Below, in pieces: positions 24,268-35,060 of a stretch of 64,000 nt of DNA. Source of the DNA: Kuschelorhynchus macadamiae (taxonomy: Eukaryota; Arthropoda; Insecta; Coleoptera; Curculionidae); contig JAUTXW010000878.1 of assembly GCA_030620095.1 (NCBI GenBank), forward strand, positions 186,001-250,000. The letters are read 5' to 3'. The notes below the pieces were generated by a model. The model was not told where the DNA came from. It made no database searches and saw only the letters and a list, made by a program, of their open reading frames with translations. A program made the position numbers and the translations under genes. Numbering within the stretch: the stretch's first letter is position 1; each line of letters starts with the position of its first letter.

Positions 24268-24591
24268 ATGAATTCGTTCGGGCCCGTTAATGACATTGTT
24301 TGTAGGTTGTTAGATACGCCATTTTCCCGTTGGAAAGAAGATCACAAAACGGACCTTTTAATTACGGGTCGACAAACTAGTGTGCTGACAATTAGTGCTA
24401 AAAAAGAAATTAAAAATTCTGGTAAATCCTACAATAATCATTTAAAAAATTCTGGGTTTTCTGAATTTAAGTGGATGTGTAGCAGTGGATATTTGCAAAA
24501 AATGTTTTGCATGCGGTGCCCATTTTAGACTTGGTCTGTCCTACTTTTCTCTAATTAACATTTCAATTTTTTTACCCACCAGCCGCCACTG
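24268..24591 (+). pseudogene. hAT transposase N-terminus with right element end (internally deleted)
   Basis: The frame from MNSFGPVNDIVCRLLDTPF (24268) to 24528 matches the N-terminal region of ZMYM1-like hAT transposases and is clearly related to MNPITDVVCILLETPFNRW at 47780. It includes the start of the TTF-type zinc finger (FKWMCSSGYLQKMFCMRCPF). The element ends 60 bp later with AGCCGCCACTG (24591), the reverse complement of the CAGTGGCGGCT terminus used by two other elements here. The transposase core is missing. No left terminus was found, so the left limit is unknown. Confidence 0.75.
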
Positions 24592-24694
24592 CGTTTAACG
24601 CAAATGCTTAAATCGCATACATTGAGAAAAAGTAGTAGGCTATGAAAAAGAAAATAGCATAATACGGCCATCATCTGGTTATTGGCAGTTGTAG

Positions 24695-25467
24695 CAGTGG
24701 CGGCTCCTCTATTAGGTCATATGGTCAATGACCCCCCAATAAATATTTCCAAACAGAAACAAATAAATAAAATAATACATAATTTATATTTTATCAATTT
24801 TTTTTAAATTTTGAAATTCCCTCTATTATTCTAAGGGTATAAACTCGTTGACAGTTCACCTAATTCCGCGACACACTATCGATGCCCCGCACCGCGATTT
24901 CCGAAGGTTTTGTTTCGTTGGCATCGATCACGGCTTGTGGCCCGCGTTGACCTCATGGTTAAAAGCGGAGGCGAGTTTTTCCAGAGTGTTCCCCATCAAA
25001 TTGTCACAGGGGCGCATATATAATATACGGCTTACATTGAGAAAGTTTGGGTCAACAGTTGATGCGTTTAATGTGGATCGTGTGATAGGTTGTAGTAACG
25101 ATTGCGTTTTTTATAGATTTTATTTACGACTTTACATTTTGTTTGTTGATTTTGTGGTTTAAATTTTAAGAATATTAAGACTTGAAAAGCCGTTTTCAAT
25201 TATTTTGGCGAGCTGAACTTTGAGAAATGACTCGAATTTAAGACCAGTAGTCGACCTTTTCCGAAATTTAAAATTCAACAAACAAGTAAAGACAGACAAA
25301 TAACTAAATCATTATTTTTGTAAAAATATGTACGATTTATCTGCTTGGACATGCGGTTGCGAAGTAACAAAGACATTTTATTATTTCGTGTGTCTGATTT
25401 TTTCAGATGACTCTTTTTGTTGTATATATATTGACCTCCCTGAAAAGTTGACCACCAGCCGCCACTG
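24695..25467. mobile_element. 773-bp non-autonomous hAT element
   Basis: Ends are CAGTGGCGGCT (24695) and AGCCGCCACTG (ending 25467). It is flanked by identical 8-bp duplications, agttgtag (24687-24694 and 25468-25475). No transposase frame is present. The middle (about 24860-25010) is distinctly GC-richer than the surroundings. It is probably mobilised by the CAGTGGCGGCT-ended autonomous family, of which a decayed copy is at 47221-48976. Confidence 0.92.
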
Positions 25468-25475
25468 AGTTGTAG

Positions 25476-26374
25476 TATGCGATTTAAGCTGCAATTACGT
25501 TTACCTATTTCTATGAACTGGAATATAGACATTAAAGTATTAGAATCGCTACCACTGCTTATACAGGTATGGGTATAAAATGGACAACCCAGGCCTGGTC
25601 ATTTAAGTTTAAAAGTTATAAACAAATCTGAGAATCTGGCACATGTTGAGACTAAATAGAATACTTAAGTTATTGTCTACTAAAAATGATGGGTAAATAA
25701 ATCTAACATAGTTTAACTAATAAAAATAGTTACTTTTTGATCTAGTAGTTTCCCCAATAAAAAATTATGTAACTCGGAGGAAAAATCGAAATTTTGTTGT
25801 AATTTAACGACAGAAAGATAACTTGTGGCACATTATTGGAAACGTAATTTAACTTGAAATTAAACGGATAAATAAAATATACAAGGTTCAATTTAAATTT
25901 TGGCACAAAATGTTCATTAAAAATGGTCATTTTAATGTTTTTCGAAAAGGCGTGATAATTTGAACAAACATAATAATATGCTTTCATGCTTTTTCTAACC
26001 TAAAAAATTTCATTTTTAATCAGCTTACCTCAAAAGTTTGACACTTTTTTTTGTTTTACATATTATATGGTGAATATAACGTTTTTCAGAAAACTGGTTT
26101 TATTGCAGCCATTTTGGAAGGAAAATATAACTTGTTGATACTGTTGTTGATATGATTGGGAATTTTGTACAGAATACGACTATGAAAAAAATATATACAG
26201 GGTTTCCTTTAATATATTGAAGTTTAGATCACTTCCGGTTAAACCAAAAGTGATGTATAATCCAATTATCTCTCAAAATATGCATTTTAATAAGTTACTA
26301 AACGTAACTAAGTTTCAAAGCGATATCTGAAAAGGTAAAAAATTAGAGCGTGTACCCTATGTCCTGTGTCACCC

Positions 26375-26424
<50 letters not shown>

Positions 26425-26833
26425 TTTATAAAATAAAAATTATTGTTTTAGAAACACTGATGAAGCTAAAAACTTGCCCATTGCCCAAACGTGAAAATAA
26501 ATAAAATGCTACATACAAGCTAAATCTTCGTTTTATATATGAAAAATTAGGACCAAAATAACCAAGAAAACTGTTTCACTGTATATATATGTATATATTT
26601 ATATACATTACTTTATGAAAAGTGCGGAGTCCTTTTCCAAATTAAATATTTTAGTTCATTTTTTACATTGTAGAATTCGTTTTTTTTTTATGTTAGACAA
26701 TTTCATTTTGCTCATCCTCATTTTAGTACAATTTTTAATCATCAGTTAAACAAATATTGACATTTTTTTCTATGTGCCAGTTAAATAATTTTGCAGCTGA
26801 GATTGCGTAATTAATTAAAATTATTTGTTTCAG
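25476..26833. other. non-coding; at least the right end is lin-52 intron
   Basis: No exon was found. Contains a TA tract (26376-26422), and an ACAGGGTTTCC start at about 26200 that resembles a mariner-type end. The sequence immediately before 26834 has the pyrimidine-rich form of a 3' splice site (ttatttgtttcag). Confidence 0.5.
26376..26422. repeat. (TA)n microsatellite
   Basis: An uninterrupted TA dinucleotide tract of about 47 bp. Confidence 0.95.
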
Positions 26834-26979
26834 AACTTGCAGCATTGCCAACTACTGCCTTAATTTCAAAAGTAAAAGAATTACATGATATTGCTTATCA
26901 GTTAGGCGTAGAAGAATCAAAAGAAGTTACCCGAGGAAAATATTTAAGTATATTCAATAAAAGTAATAAAAATGCTTAG
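26834..26979 (+). CDS. lin-52: lin-52 last coding exon (DREAM/MuvB complex subunit LIN52)
   Basis: A 3' splice site (tttgtttcag) precedes an open frame that ends at TAG (26977-26979). It encodes 48 residues, including ALPTTALISKVKELHDIAYQ and LGVEESKEVTRGKYLSIFN. This matches the conserved C-terminal helical region of LIN52, where human has LTTANLMEKVRGLQNLAYQL and ESREMTRGKFLNIL. The exon begins in phase 2, so the first codon is shared with the preceding exon. LIN52 is a small core subunit of the MuvB/DREAM nuclear complex that represses cell-cycle genes and also acts with Myb. Upstream exons (a DLWPE-type motif is expected) were not found here; a long TE-filled intron or a position left of the window would explain that. 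The sequence shows no decay, so a functional gene is likely. Confidence 0.88.
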
Positions 26980-27105
26980 TAGTATGTAAGCTTTATATGT
27001 TTCGTTTGCTGTGATTTACTTCTGAAATTTTATGTATAGTTTTTATTTTATTAAATTGTGTCTATATTATCATTAAACGCACAAAGTATTTTTTACTTTT
27101 TCTTA

Positions 27106-27240
27106 TACACACAACACTCACACACACTCACTCCCACTCATACTCACTCCCACTCATACTCACTCCCACTCATACTCACTCACTCACACTCACCCACGCC
27201 GACGCGCACATACACCCACACGCACCACACTCCCACCCAC
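27106..27240. repeat. ACTC-rich minisatellite downstream of lin-52
   Basis: A 16-bp unit, ACTCATACTCACTCCC, is repeated three times within a longer run of CACACTC/CACCCAC sequence. It starts about 127 bp after the lin-52 stop, so it may lie in the 3' untranslated region. The 86-codon frame across it is a by-product of the repeat. Confidence 0.85.
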
Positions 27241-27603
27241 GGGCTTTTAAATAGACTAAATATAAGCTGTAGTAATTTACTTGATATATCTAACCTACAT
27301 ACCGATACCACAATATAATAGGGTAACAACGCGAAAACAAATGTTTTAAGAAAATCGCTAAAAAAGCATTTTTAATGCTACTAATATTGATCTAATTCGT
27401 AAATTGGGAATAAAAATAAATTGTTATTACTAGAAATGTTATAAAAGTATATAAGATGATTCATTAAGAAGAAGTTATTTAGTTTTTTTGGGAAAACGTA
27501 GTTGATTTGAGTTGTTACTCTATTGAAGCAAATAGGTGATAATCAAAAAGTTATAAAAGGTAACAACTAAAAACAATGAATAAAAAGGGGTTTATTTTTA
27601 TTA
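27241..27603. other. non-coding interval
   Basis: No feature recognised between the minisatellite and the DUF7869-type pseudogene. Confidence 0.5.
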
Positions 27604-28302
27604 AGGTATGTATTACAAGCTATGTGATTCGATGATCCTTCATCATTGGTTGCTTCCGAATCTTCGAGATTTTGATAAAACGGCCAATAAACCTCGTTTA
27701 TAGCATTTTCTTTACACATTTCGAGCAGATTCTTTTTCTTTTTCATTGTGATCTTCTGGGCTCTTGAATAGGCTAGAGGGATATTTGTAACTTACTGGCC
27801 ATAGGAAGATTTGTAAAGAATTGTGAATGGCAAGTCTTTCTTATCGTTTTCTGTGACATTATCTCCGATAATTTTTGCCAAATTCTTCAGATCCAAAACA
27901 TCATTGACAGATATTTTTTTCTTATTACTCTATAGTAATAAGAGGTCTATACCTCGGTACGTAAATTGGCTCACTTTTTAATACTCTTTTCTTTTCTCTT
28001 TCTATTACGGCATGCATACTATTCCCTTCATACTTTTAATATCAAATTTTTGGAGATAGTACAAATACATACAAAATGCAAACTTATTTTTATGTTGCTC
28101 CACACAATTATCAAAATAAAAAATCAAATTATCTTGTTTATGTTCAGACATAAATTTAAAAAAACTACTCCAGATCTCATTCGCAATACCTTCATGCCAC
28201 AAATAACAATACCCTTGTGTTTTCTTCAAATCGTAGATTGCAAGGTTTTATTTGCTTAATTTGCTCTTATAGTAGAGCGCATTTATATCACCGGAAGGAG
28301 TA

Positions 28303-29866
28303 TACGAGCCCAGTCGCATGTGTATTGGACCAAGGGCGTATTTAAAATAATTTTATCTTTGTCACCTAGTGTTTACTGCATGTAACAACTTCAACAAATG
28401 CAACTACGTTTATTTGATAGTATGTGGTATTAACAATTAGCTAACAATATCGCATGTCTATATCACTAACAATAATAATGATTAGAAAAATATATTTTTG
28501 TTAGGCTTGGAGCATATTAATTGGGCCATAAACGCATGCCCTCAGATAAAACCGCGTGATTACTTAGTGTCATCTGATACAAAATTTATTAAAGTAAATA
28601 TCTAATCGAGTGAGCCTTGAAAATAGTTGAAAACAATGGCATTAATATTTGAGTCTTTGAAACTGTTTAGTTGTCAAAATGGTTCGCGGAAAAGCACTCT
28701 CGTATGATATGCGAAATTCCATTATTAGTGCTCACAAAAATGGTTTCTCTGGACATAGTATTACAAAAAATCTAAGCATTCCTCAAGGGACAACAAGAAA
28801 TATTATTTCCCAATTCAAGAAAAGCGGAAATGTTCAGTTAAAAGGGAAGTCTTTAGAAAATTACAGAAAGAGATAAGCAGGCTCTCCGTACACTTATTAA
28901 ACAAGATCGTCGAGCATCATCACGGGAGTTAGCTGTAAAATTGGCAGATGCAATTGGTAAACGCATTTCAAAAGACACCTGTTTGAGAAATGTGAAGAAA
29001 ATGGGATATCGCTTCTACAAAGTAAGTTTATAGCAAAATACAAAAATACAAAGGAGCATAAAAGCTGGTCACGACGTAATCGGGATTCGGTTATATGGAG
29101 CGATGAGTCTAAATTTGAAGTATGTGTTGGTGATTCACGAAGTCGAATCCAGGGGAGGAATATCATAGAGAGTGCCTCAAGAGAAAAGTTATCTTTTTTT
29201 AGTTTCTTTTTATTAATGGTACCGTCAATGCTGCAAAGTATAAGTCAATTTTACAAGAAGAATTAATTCCTTCTATTGATGAGATTCAGTTGCAAGAGGG
29301 AGGAGGATTCATATTCCAGCAAGACGGCGCAGCATGCCGTACCGCCAAAACCGTAACATTCTGGCTGCAAGAAATGAATATACCTGTTTTAAAATGGCTA
29401 TCTAGCAGCCCCGACTTATCGCCTATCGAAACGCTACGGCATCAGATGAAAAAAACTACAAACCAGTTCCGTCCACACCATTCCCGAATTAAAGGACAAA
29501 ATTCAGGAAATCCGGAATAACTTCCAACCAAAATATTGTAAAACATTAGTAGACACTATGCAAGAAAGACTTGATGCAGTTATAAAACAAAAAGATGACT
29601 GTATTCAGTGCTAACAGTGGCAAATTATTCAAATTTTTATGGTCCAATTAATTTGTGACAAGCCTAACAAAAATATTTTTTTCTCATCATTATTATTGTT
29701 AGTGATGTAGATTAGGAATATTGTTGATTAATTGTTAATACTACATTCTATCAAATAAACGTAGTTGTATTTGTTGGATTTATGTTATGTAAAATAAATA
29801 CTAGGTAACAAAAATAAATATCTCTTTTGTATCCCTTTGGTCCAATATATATCCGACTGGACTCGT
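28303..29866 (+). mobile_element. Tc1-type element with ~240-bp terminal inverted repeats
   Basis: Termini are TACGAGCCCAGTCG (28303) and CGACTGGACTCGTA (ending 29866), flanked by TA on both sides (28301-28302, 29867-29868). The inverted similarity continues inward for about 240 bp, with blocks such as ACAACTACGTTTATTTGATAG at about 28400 and its inverse at about 29750, and TTTTTGTTAGGCTTG at about 28497 and its inverse at about 29670. The element sits inside a DUF7869-type coding region, whose reading resumes on the other side when the element and one TA are removed. Confidence 0.93.
28679..29614 (+). pseudogene. broken Tc1 transposase (DD34E)
   Basis: The start is MVRGKALSYDMRNSIISAHK (28679), a paired-like helix-turn-helix that also shows QGTTRNIISQFKKSG. 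The first catalytic aspartate is in VIWSDESKFE (about 29100). The second is in FQQDGAACRT (about 29320). The final glutamate is in SSPDLSPIE, with 34 residues between, which is diagnostic for Tc1. The end is at about 29614 (KDDCIQC). Several frameshifts and stops separate these blocks (for example after residue 65 and after about 29160), so it is inactive. Confidence 0.9.
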
Positions 29867-30854
29867 ATAATACTGATTCCAGATCAAAACAGAACACATT
29901 CGAATTTAGAATCCTCAAGTTTCTCCTGTCTCCTGAAATTTTTTTCCGGTAGATAATTTTCGTTTAAAACTTTCTTACCTTCATTATTTGAGTTTTTAAA
30001 ATTTTCACAAAGGGAGCATCTTTATTGAGAAATTCCAATATTTGTTTCGTTGTTTAGTATCCTTGCATATGTTTCAAATTTTCTGTATTCCTTGTTATTC
30101 TTTTTGCGTTCATCGATGTAGAATCTGTACATAGTCCTATTGTTGAGGCTTCCATCTAGATATTTCTTTTTTGTGCGAGCATAACAGTAGTGGCAGTCAA
30201 TAACAGAAAATGGTTTAATATATTGTATGTGGTTTTTTAATTCTTCAAATATTTTCCTGTAATTTTGATGTTTTACCGAGGGTTTTACAGACCTGTATAG
30301 GATCGTTGTTGACAAGGAATGAACACCTAACATTTTTGGAACTGTTGCTACACCTGATAAAGCATTTCTATTTGTTCTTTGATCAGTATTTATTTTAGCA
30401 GAACACTTGATTCTGCATTTTTCGAGATATGTTTGTTTCTTTTTCCTAGAAAGCATTCTTTGTCATTTTAAATTTACATATTTTCCCAAGTTTCCCAGTA
30501 TTTTTCTTACATACATTTCGTATCCATCCTTCTTTTTGTTGGCGTCGCTTTCTAGTGAACTTTTTTTTTGTTTTATTTAACTTGTCTCCAAAGGTTTCTG
30601 TTACGATCTCTATTTTCTGTATTTATGTCATCACTATCAGTACTCTCGTCTCCCGAAGGACTATTAATTTTTGTCTTTGACGCTGTCAAAATCAATTACA
30701 TCATTGCAATCATTCTGAGTGGATGTTTTGTTAAAAGCAAGTTATCAATATTTATTTCGGCTTCAGTACTGGCAGAGGTATCTACATCTATTGTGCCGTC
30801 GATAACTTGGTCAACTAAGGATCATTCTGTGTAAGTAAAAGTGGTTCTTTTGAA

Positions 30855-31279
30855 ATGGTAAGCAACATTTTTGTTATGCATTGCACATCCTTCTACCTAG
30901 ACAAAAAAAAAGGCAATTTGAAAACTAAATCTATAAAGATCTATCTTAATCGAACAACAAATAAAAATTCCTGGTTAAAAGTTACATAAATTGGATTATC
31001 TGAGCCGTAGACCATATTCTGAGAATGTGTTTTTGGAATAGACTTCCCTACTGGTCTGAGCTGCAACATTTTCGTTATGGATTGCACATTTTGCTACCTA
31101 CAAAAAAATATTAAAAACTAAATATACAAAGATTCGCCTTAGTCAAATAACGAATATCGATTTCTGGTTAAAACTTACATTTGTTGGCCTATCTGCATTG
31201 TTTTTTGGGGGTGTCGACTTTTCACCGATTTCCTGAGCAGGAGCAGTTTCTTTACGCTTTGGACATTTTTCTAACTACA
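30855..31279 (-). repeat. tandemly repeated exon-intron units inside the DUF7869-type gene
   Basis: About 190-bp units each contain an exon starting with a (V/L)-x-(K/G)-C-x-x-(H/R) motif, preceded by the same AAAAAATGTAG-like acceptor region and intron. The exon blocks near 30850-30898 and 31040-31097 both read C-A-(I/M)-H-N-(E/K)-N-V-A. A more diverged third copy is exon 2 (31179-31274). Confidence 0.7.
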
Positions 31280-31659
31280 AAAAATCACATTGTTCGATCA
31301 CAGATTCACAAAACCGAGTGAATGTACGATGTAAATCTAAATAGACCATAACAACTAGGTAACTCTTAATTTCTAAGTTACCTGCGATATAACCATCGAC
31401 ATAATATTAAACAGGTTTAGTAAAAATAATTATTTTCAAGCAACAAATTATAAGTAAAATCAACACTAAATAACTAAGAAAATAACTTAATATTTTTAGG
31501 TTAGAATATTATTTCATTCTTAAACTTAAGCTTACCTTTGAACCTCTGCCATTAGAATTTTGTGAGTAATGATGAGTTGCCAAACGTAGTAGATACTTTC
31601 CTCTGCACTCAGAAGATAGTTTGCTCATTTAAACTTTTGCAAAAATCGGCACGTAACCA

Positions 31660-31815
31660 GAAATTCAACGGGGGGGTCCAAACTAAAAATTCGTTTCCGG
31701 GGGGTCCAAATAGTCAAACCTCGGGGGAAATTAAGAAGAAGCATACCAATATCGAAATATTTTTAGAGTTTCGGAGGGTCCAGACCCCCAGGTCCCCCAC
31801 TGGCTACATGCCTGG
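31660..31815. repeat. fragment of a DNA-transposon end
   Basis: G-runs followed by GGTCCAGACCCCCAGGTCCC and CCCACTGGCTACATGCCTGG. This is the kind of end seen on several hAT-like insect elements. No opposite end was found. It lies just upstream of the DUF7869-type start codon. Confidence 0.5.
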
Positions 31816-33197
31816 CAAAAATCTTCTTTCAGTTCACAGATACACAAAACAAAACAACGATTTCACTGCAACAGCGAAACAATTCGAATGTTTTAAATAA
31901 CAGTTATTACCATATATATACATATAGAAATATGGGTAGCGGGTGTTCTTTAGCCGACCCAATTTTATGAAGGAAACAATTCCAGTTATGCGCATGCGCG
32001 GGCGCGAGTTTGCCATATGTCATTTAAATTCAAGTAAATTTATGCGCGAAACTCATATTTAATGATATAATACTTGAATTGCATAATTTTCGATATGCAA
32101 TTACAAAAACACCTACTGGAAGTCACAATGTTGTAATTATTTTATACCTGGAATTGTGTAAATTAGAAGGAACCAGCACAATATCCTCAAGCCGGCAACG
32201 CCGTCAACTATTGTCGTCTGTTCTTTACTTATATCCAACGTTTTGAATCGTCAGTTAATAAGTTTATAAAAAGTAGCTTTAATCAACCCACTACCAAACA
32301 TTTCATTCCTAGGTTCTAATAAAGACGTTATATTGTGTGAGAAATGCCTGAACTAATGTGACTTGTTTGGTAGTTGTTACATATAGGCAGAAATGTAAAT
32401 AAAATAAGCTCTTTCTGTGTTCTCGATGCTCTGAATTGTCAGTATTTGACCCTTCTAAATGAGAGTTTCTAAAAGAAGGTAAGTTCATCTAGATTCTTTT
32501 TACTTGTTTTCATGGACTATTTTCATAATGACCCTTTTCGGATTTTTAATAGATTTTTTTTGAAGTGCATGGTAGTAAGCTTAATATTAGCTTTAGAACA
32601 TTTGAAATTGTTACTTGTTGATGACATATTTTTTTTTGCAATTTTAGTAAAAAACCAAGTAAACTAATAAATGTTAATTATTCAAACTGGAATTCTATCA
32701 CTGCATATGAGGAGTATGAATCTTAGGCAAGAACAAAAAGAAAATAAGTTTTGGGTAGAAAATTATGAACGGATTACTGAAGTAAATTAGCTCATCAAAA
32801 AGAAGGTGGTTGAATCTGAATATAAATAAGATACTGCTGAGGTAATTATTATACTACAATAATCAGAATTGTTTGTATATCTTAGTAATAATAAGTAGAG
32901 TAGATAAATAAATAGACATTTCACCATAACGAATAGCATTATGTCAATAAATAATTAAATTTTGAGAAATCATCTTAGGCTTGGTTTATCCTACTTCTAA
33001 ATCTTTTTGACTATATGGAGATTTTCAAAAAGTGGCTCTCAAAATGATATTCAAATCTAGTGTTGAAATATGGGTTTTTTTCTATTAGTCTTACCTAATT
33101 ATTGATAAAAACGAAAACCAAACTAAAATACACCGAGGAGTGGAGGTGAAATTTACTTGCTTAATATTTTATAATATTTATTATTATATGGTGTTAC
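31816..33197. other. non-coding interval
   Basis: No clear gene. A GAAG|GTAAGT-like donor near 32480 and a TTTTAG acceptor near 32650 may be chance; frames between them contain stops. Confidence 0.45.
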
Positions 33198-33350
33198 CTA
33201 AATATACTGGGCTATATTATTCTCTCCACTTTCGGCAATATATGATGCACAATCAATACATTTAACAACAACAGGTTTTCTCAATAAGTTGGATTCGTTC
33301 AGATCGGTGCAAAACACTTTTTTTGCCCGAGTTGGACTGCTCACTGTCAT
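33198..33350 (-). CDS. possible short coding exon, unknown protein
   Basis: A 50-codon frame starts with ATG at 33350: MTVSSPTRAKKVFCTDLNES, then LLRKPVVVKCIDCASYIAES, ending with TAG directly before GTAACACC. The composition (charged and polar residues, one CxxC) is less biased than most chance frames in this AT-rich DNA. A donor could overlap the end (CAG|GTAACA-like). No family is recognised. It could be an upstream exon of an unidentified gene or chance. Confidence 0.25.
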   Translation of the reverse strand: MTVSSPTRAKKVFCTDLNESNLLRKPVVVKCIDCASYIAESGENNIAQYI

Positions 33351-34254
33351 TTGCTATTCTTAAAAGTTAGAAATATATCATAGTCTCTTATTAGTGATAA
33401 GTGGAAATGAATGAAGCACTTAGGTAAACATTCTTACTTGTTAATTTTAATATTTGAACTTGCGCTAACAAATAACAACGATTTAAAGTAAGAACTACGA
33501 ATTAAGAAATTGGATATACCTAGCCTTACACAGATTACCAAGTGATTTAAAACAAATGTTTACTAATGACTCAATAATTGGTCAAGCTTGGAACAAAATT
33601 CTTCGGAGCTTCATTACATAATTTATAAAACTGATTTTGTCAACGATTTGATTGTCATTTTTTGAATTTTAAAGCTGGTTTCTTCAGCTCTAAAAAAATG
33701 GCAGTTATGTTAATTTATTTTGTTTTTACACGAGTTTTAAGAGAAAGCGCACAAAAGTTGAAAATGATTTGAAATGTGCCATTCCATAAATGATTAAAAA
33801 AAGGTTAAAAATCAACTATTTAACAGTACTTTCATTATCTGTTAGGCTTTTTCAAGAATTTTGAGAAAAGTTAATATTTGCTTAAAACTTTTTTAAATTA
33901 ATCTAATAATTAGAAAAATTGAATAGACTGTTGTTATTGAAATTTCATGAATCAGTGGCCCACTTACCTTGATCCATCCAACCCTAAATACCATCAAAAA
34001 TCAGCTTTGGCTTGCTTCCCTTGTATACAGCTTTATTATATGCAGTTGTATCTCGGAAATCACCCATTGTAGAAACTTGCGGTAAAAAGTTGTCTAACCA
34101 AAGTGGCTACGAGAAAATTCAGGAAATAATATATAGGGTTCTAAGATGACCGATAGGGAGCGTAGTTGTTGTTTACTGTTTCTCCAAATTTCGCCCTATT
34201 AAGGTAACACAAAAATGAATGCATTTTAAAACTGAGATAAAACCATGTTTTTTT
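33351..34254. other. non-coding AT-rich interval
   Basis: No feature recognised. Confidence 0.5.
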
Positions 34255-34622
34255 TGTTAATATATTTTTATTCCCTCTCTATAAATAGATAACCACTCAA
34301 CGGATTTTAATAAACTTGGTATCGCTGAAAAAAGCATTCCTTGGGGACCAAGGTGATCTAACTAATTCTCTTTTTGATTTGGGATCTCTCAACTAGAGGG
34401 CGTTTTTTGATAATATGATAGAAAAAACACAAATTTTCTAAAAAAAATGTATCGATATGTTTTTTGTTACATGAAAAAGGATGAAAATGAAACCTAATTA
34501 AGCACGCGTAAACCGCATCTCAATATATTGTTTCTAACCTTAAATTTCGGGCAATGAAAATTTAACCAACTTAACTTAAGTAAAAAAAACAGATCTTTCT
34601 CGGAATTTCAACTTATTGAGAG

Positions 34623-34707
<85 letters not shown>

Positions 34708-35060
34708 TTACGTTTTCTTCTATCTTTAAGTCGTGGGGGATATTAAAATATTTTCCAAACAAATGTCTATAACTTGAAAACGGCTCGAATTTCAATAAAC
34801 TTGGTAGCGCTGAAAAAAGCATTCCTAAAGAAACCAACATTACCATTACAAGTTATTGTTTTTGTGATTTGGTATCTTGCCGCTAGAGGACGGTTTTCTG
34901 TAATATAACAGAAATTGCAAGTTTTCTAAAAAAAAATTAAGTCTATTTTTTTTGGCACGAAAAAATAGCAAGATTAAGCTCAAATAAGCACATGCAAGAG
35001 GCATCTCTAAAACTTCGTCCTAAACTAAGCACAAACAGCGCAATTCCGGGAAAAAATTTA
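34255..35060 (+). repeat. two diverged direct repeats flanking a TA tract
   Basis: The block at about 34280-34610 and the block at about 34755-35060 share TAATAAACTTGGTA / AATAAACTTGGTAGCGCTG, GCTGAAAAAAGCATTCCT, an (A/C)CTAGAGG(G/A)CG block, 'ttttctaaaaaaaa', and 'caaataagcac..g'-like endings. They lie about 480 bp apart. No coding content. Confidence 0.75.
34626..34707. repeat. (TA)n microsatellite
   Basis: An uninterrupted TA dinucleotide tract of about 82 bp between two diverged direct repeats. Confidence 0.95.

Larger units (their letters stand above)
27604..31628 (-). pseudogene. multi-exon DUF7869-type gene, decayed and split by a Tc1 element
   Basis: Exon 1 (31628-31536) encodes MSKLSSECRGKYLLRLATHH and ends at a GTAAGC donor. 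Exon 2 (31274-31179) has a TTTTTTGTAG acceptor and a GTAAGT donor. Exons 3 (31097-30986, length not a multiple of 3) and 4 (from about 30898, with an early TGA) resemble exon 2. The body includes KRRQQKEGWIRNVCKKN, a cysteine-rich KCRIKCSAKI block, and CHYCYARTKKKYLDGSLNNR (about 30180). After the Tc1 insertion come GYCYLWHEGIANE and FYFDNCVEQHKNKFAFCMY (about 28100), the acidic/aromatic core of DUF7869. A C-terminal block ends near 27604. The biochemical role of the family is unknown to me; multi-copy insect members suggest it is itself TE-associated. Confidence 0.72.

Noticed and set aside
26200..26375. Complete mariner MITE starting ACAGGGTTTCC
   Set aside because: No convincing inverted right end before the TA tract.
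27058..27318. His/Ser/Thr-rich frame
   Set aside because: A by-product of the ACTC minisatellite downstream of lin-52.
32460..32830. Host exon between a GTAAGT-like and a GTAATT-like donor
   Set aside because: All frames across the putative exon contain stops and no protein family is recognised.
34613..34846. Open frame with a long Ile-Tyr repeat
   Set aside because: It is the translation of a (TA)n microsatellite; the flanks have no coding similarity.
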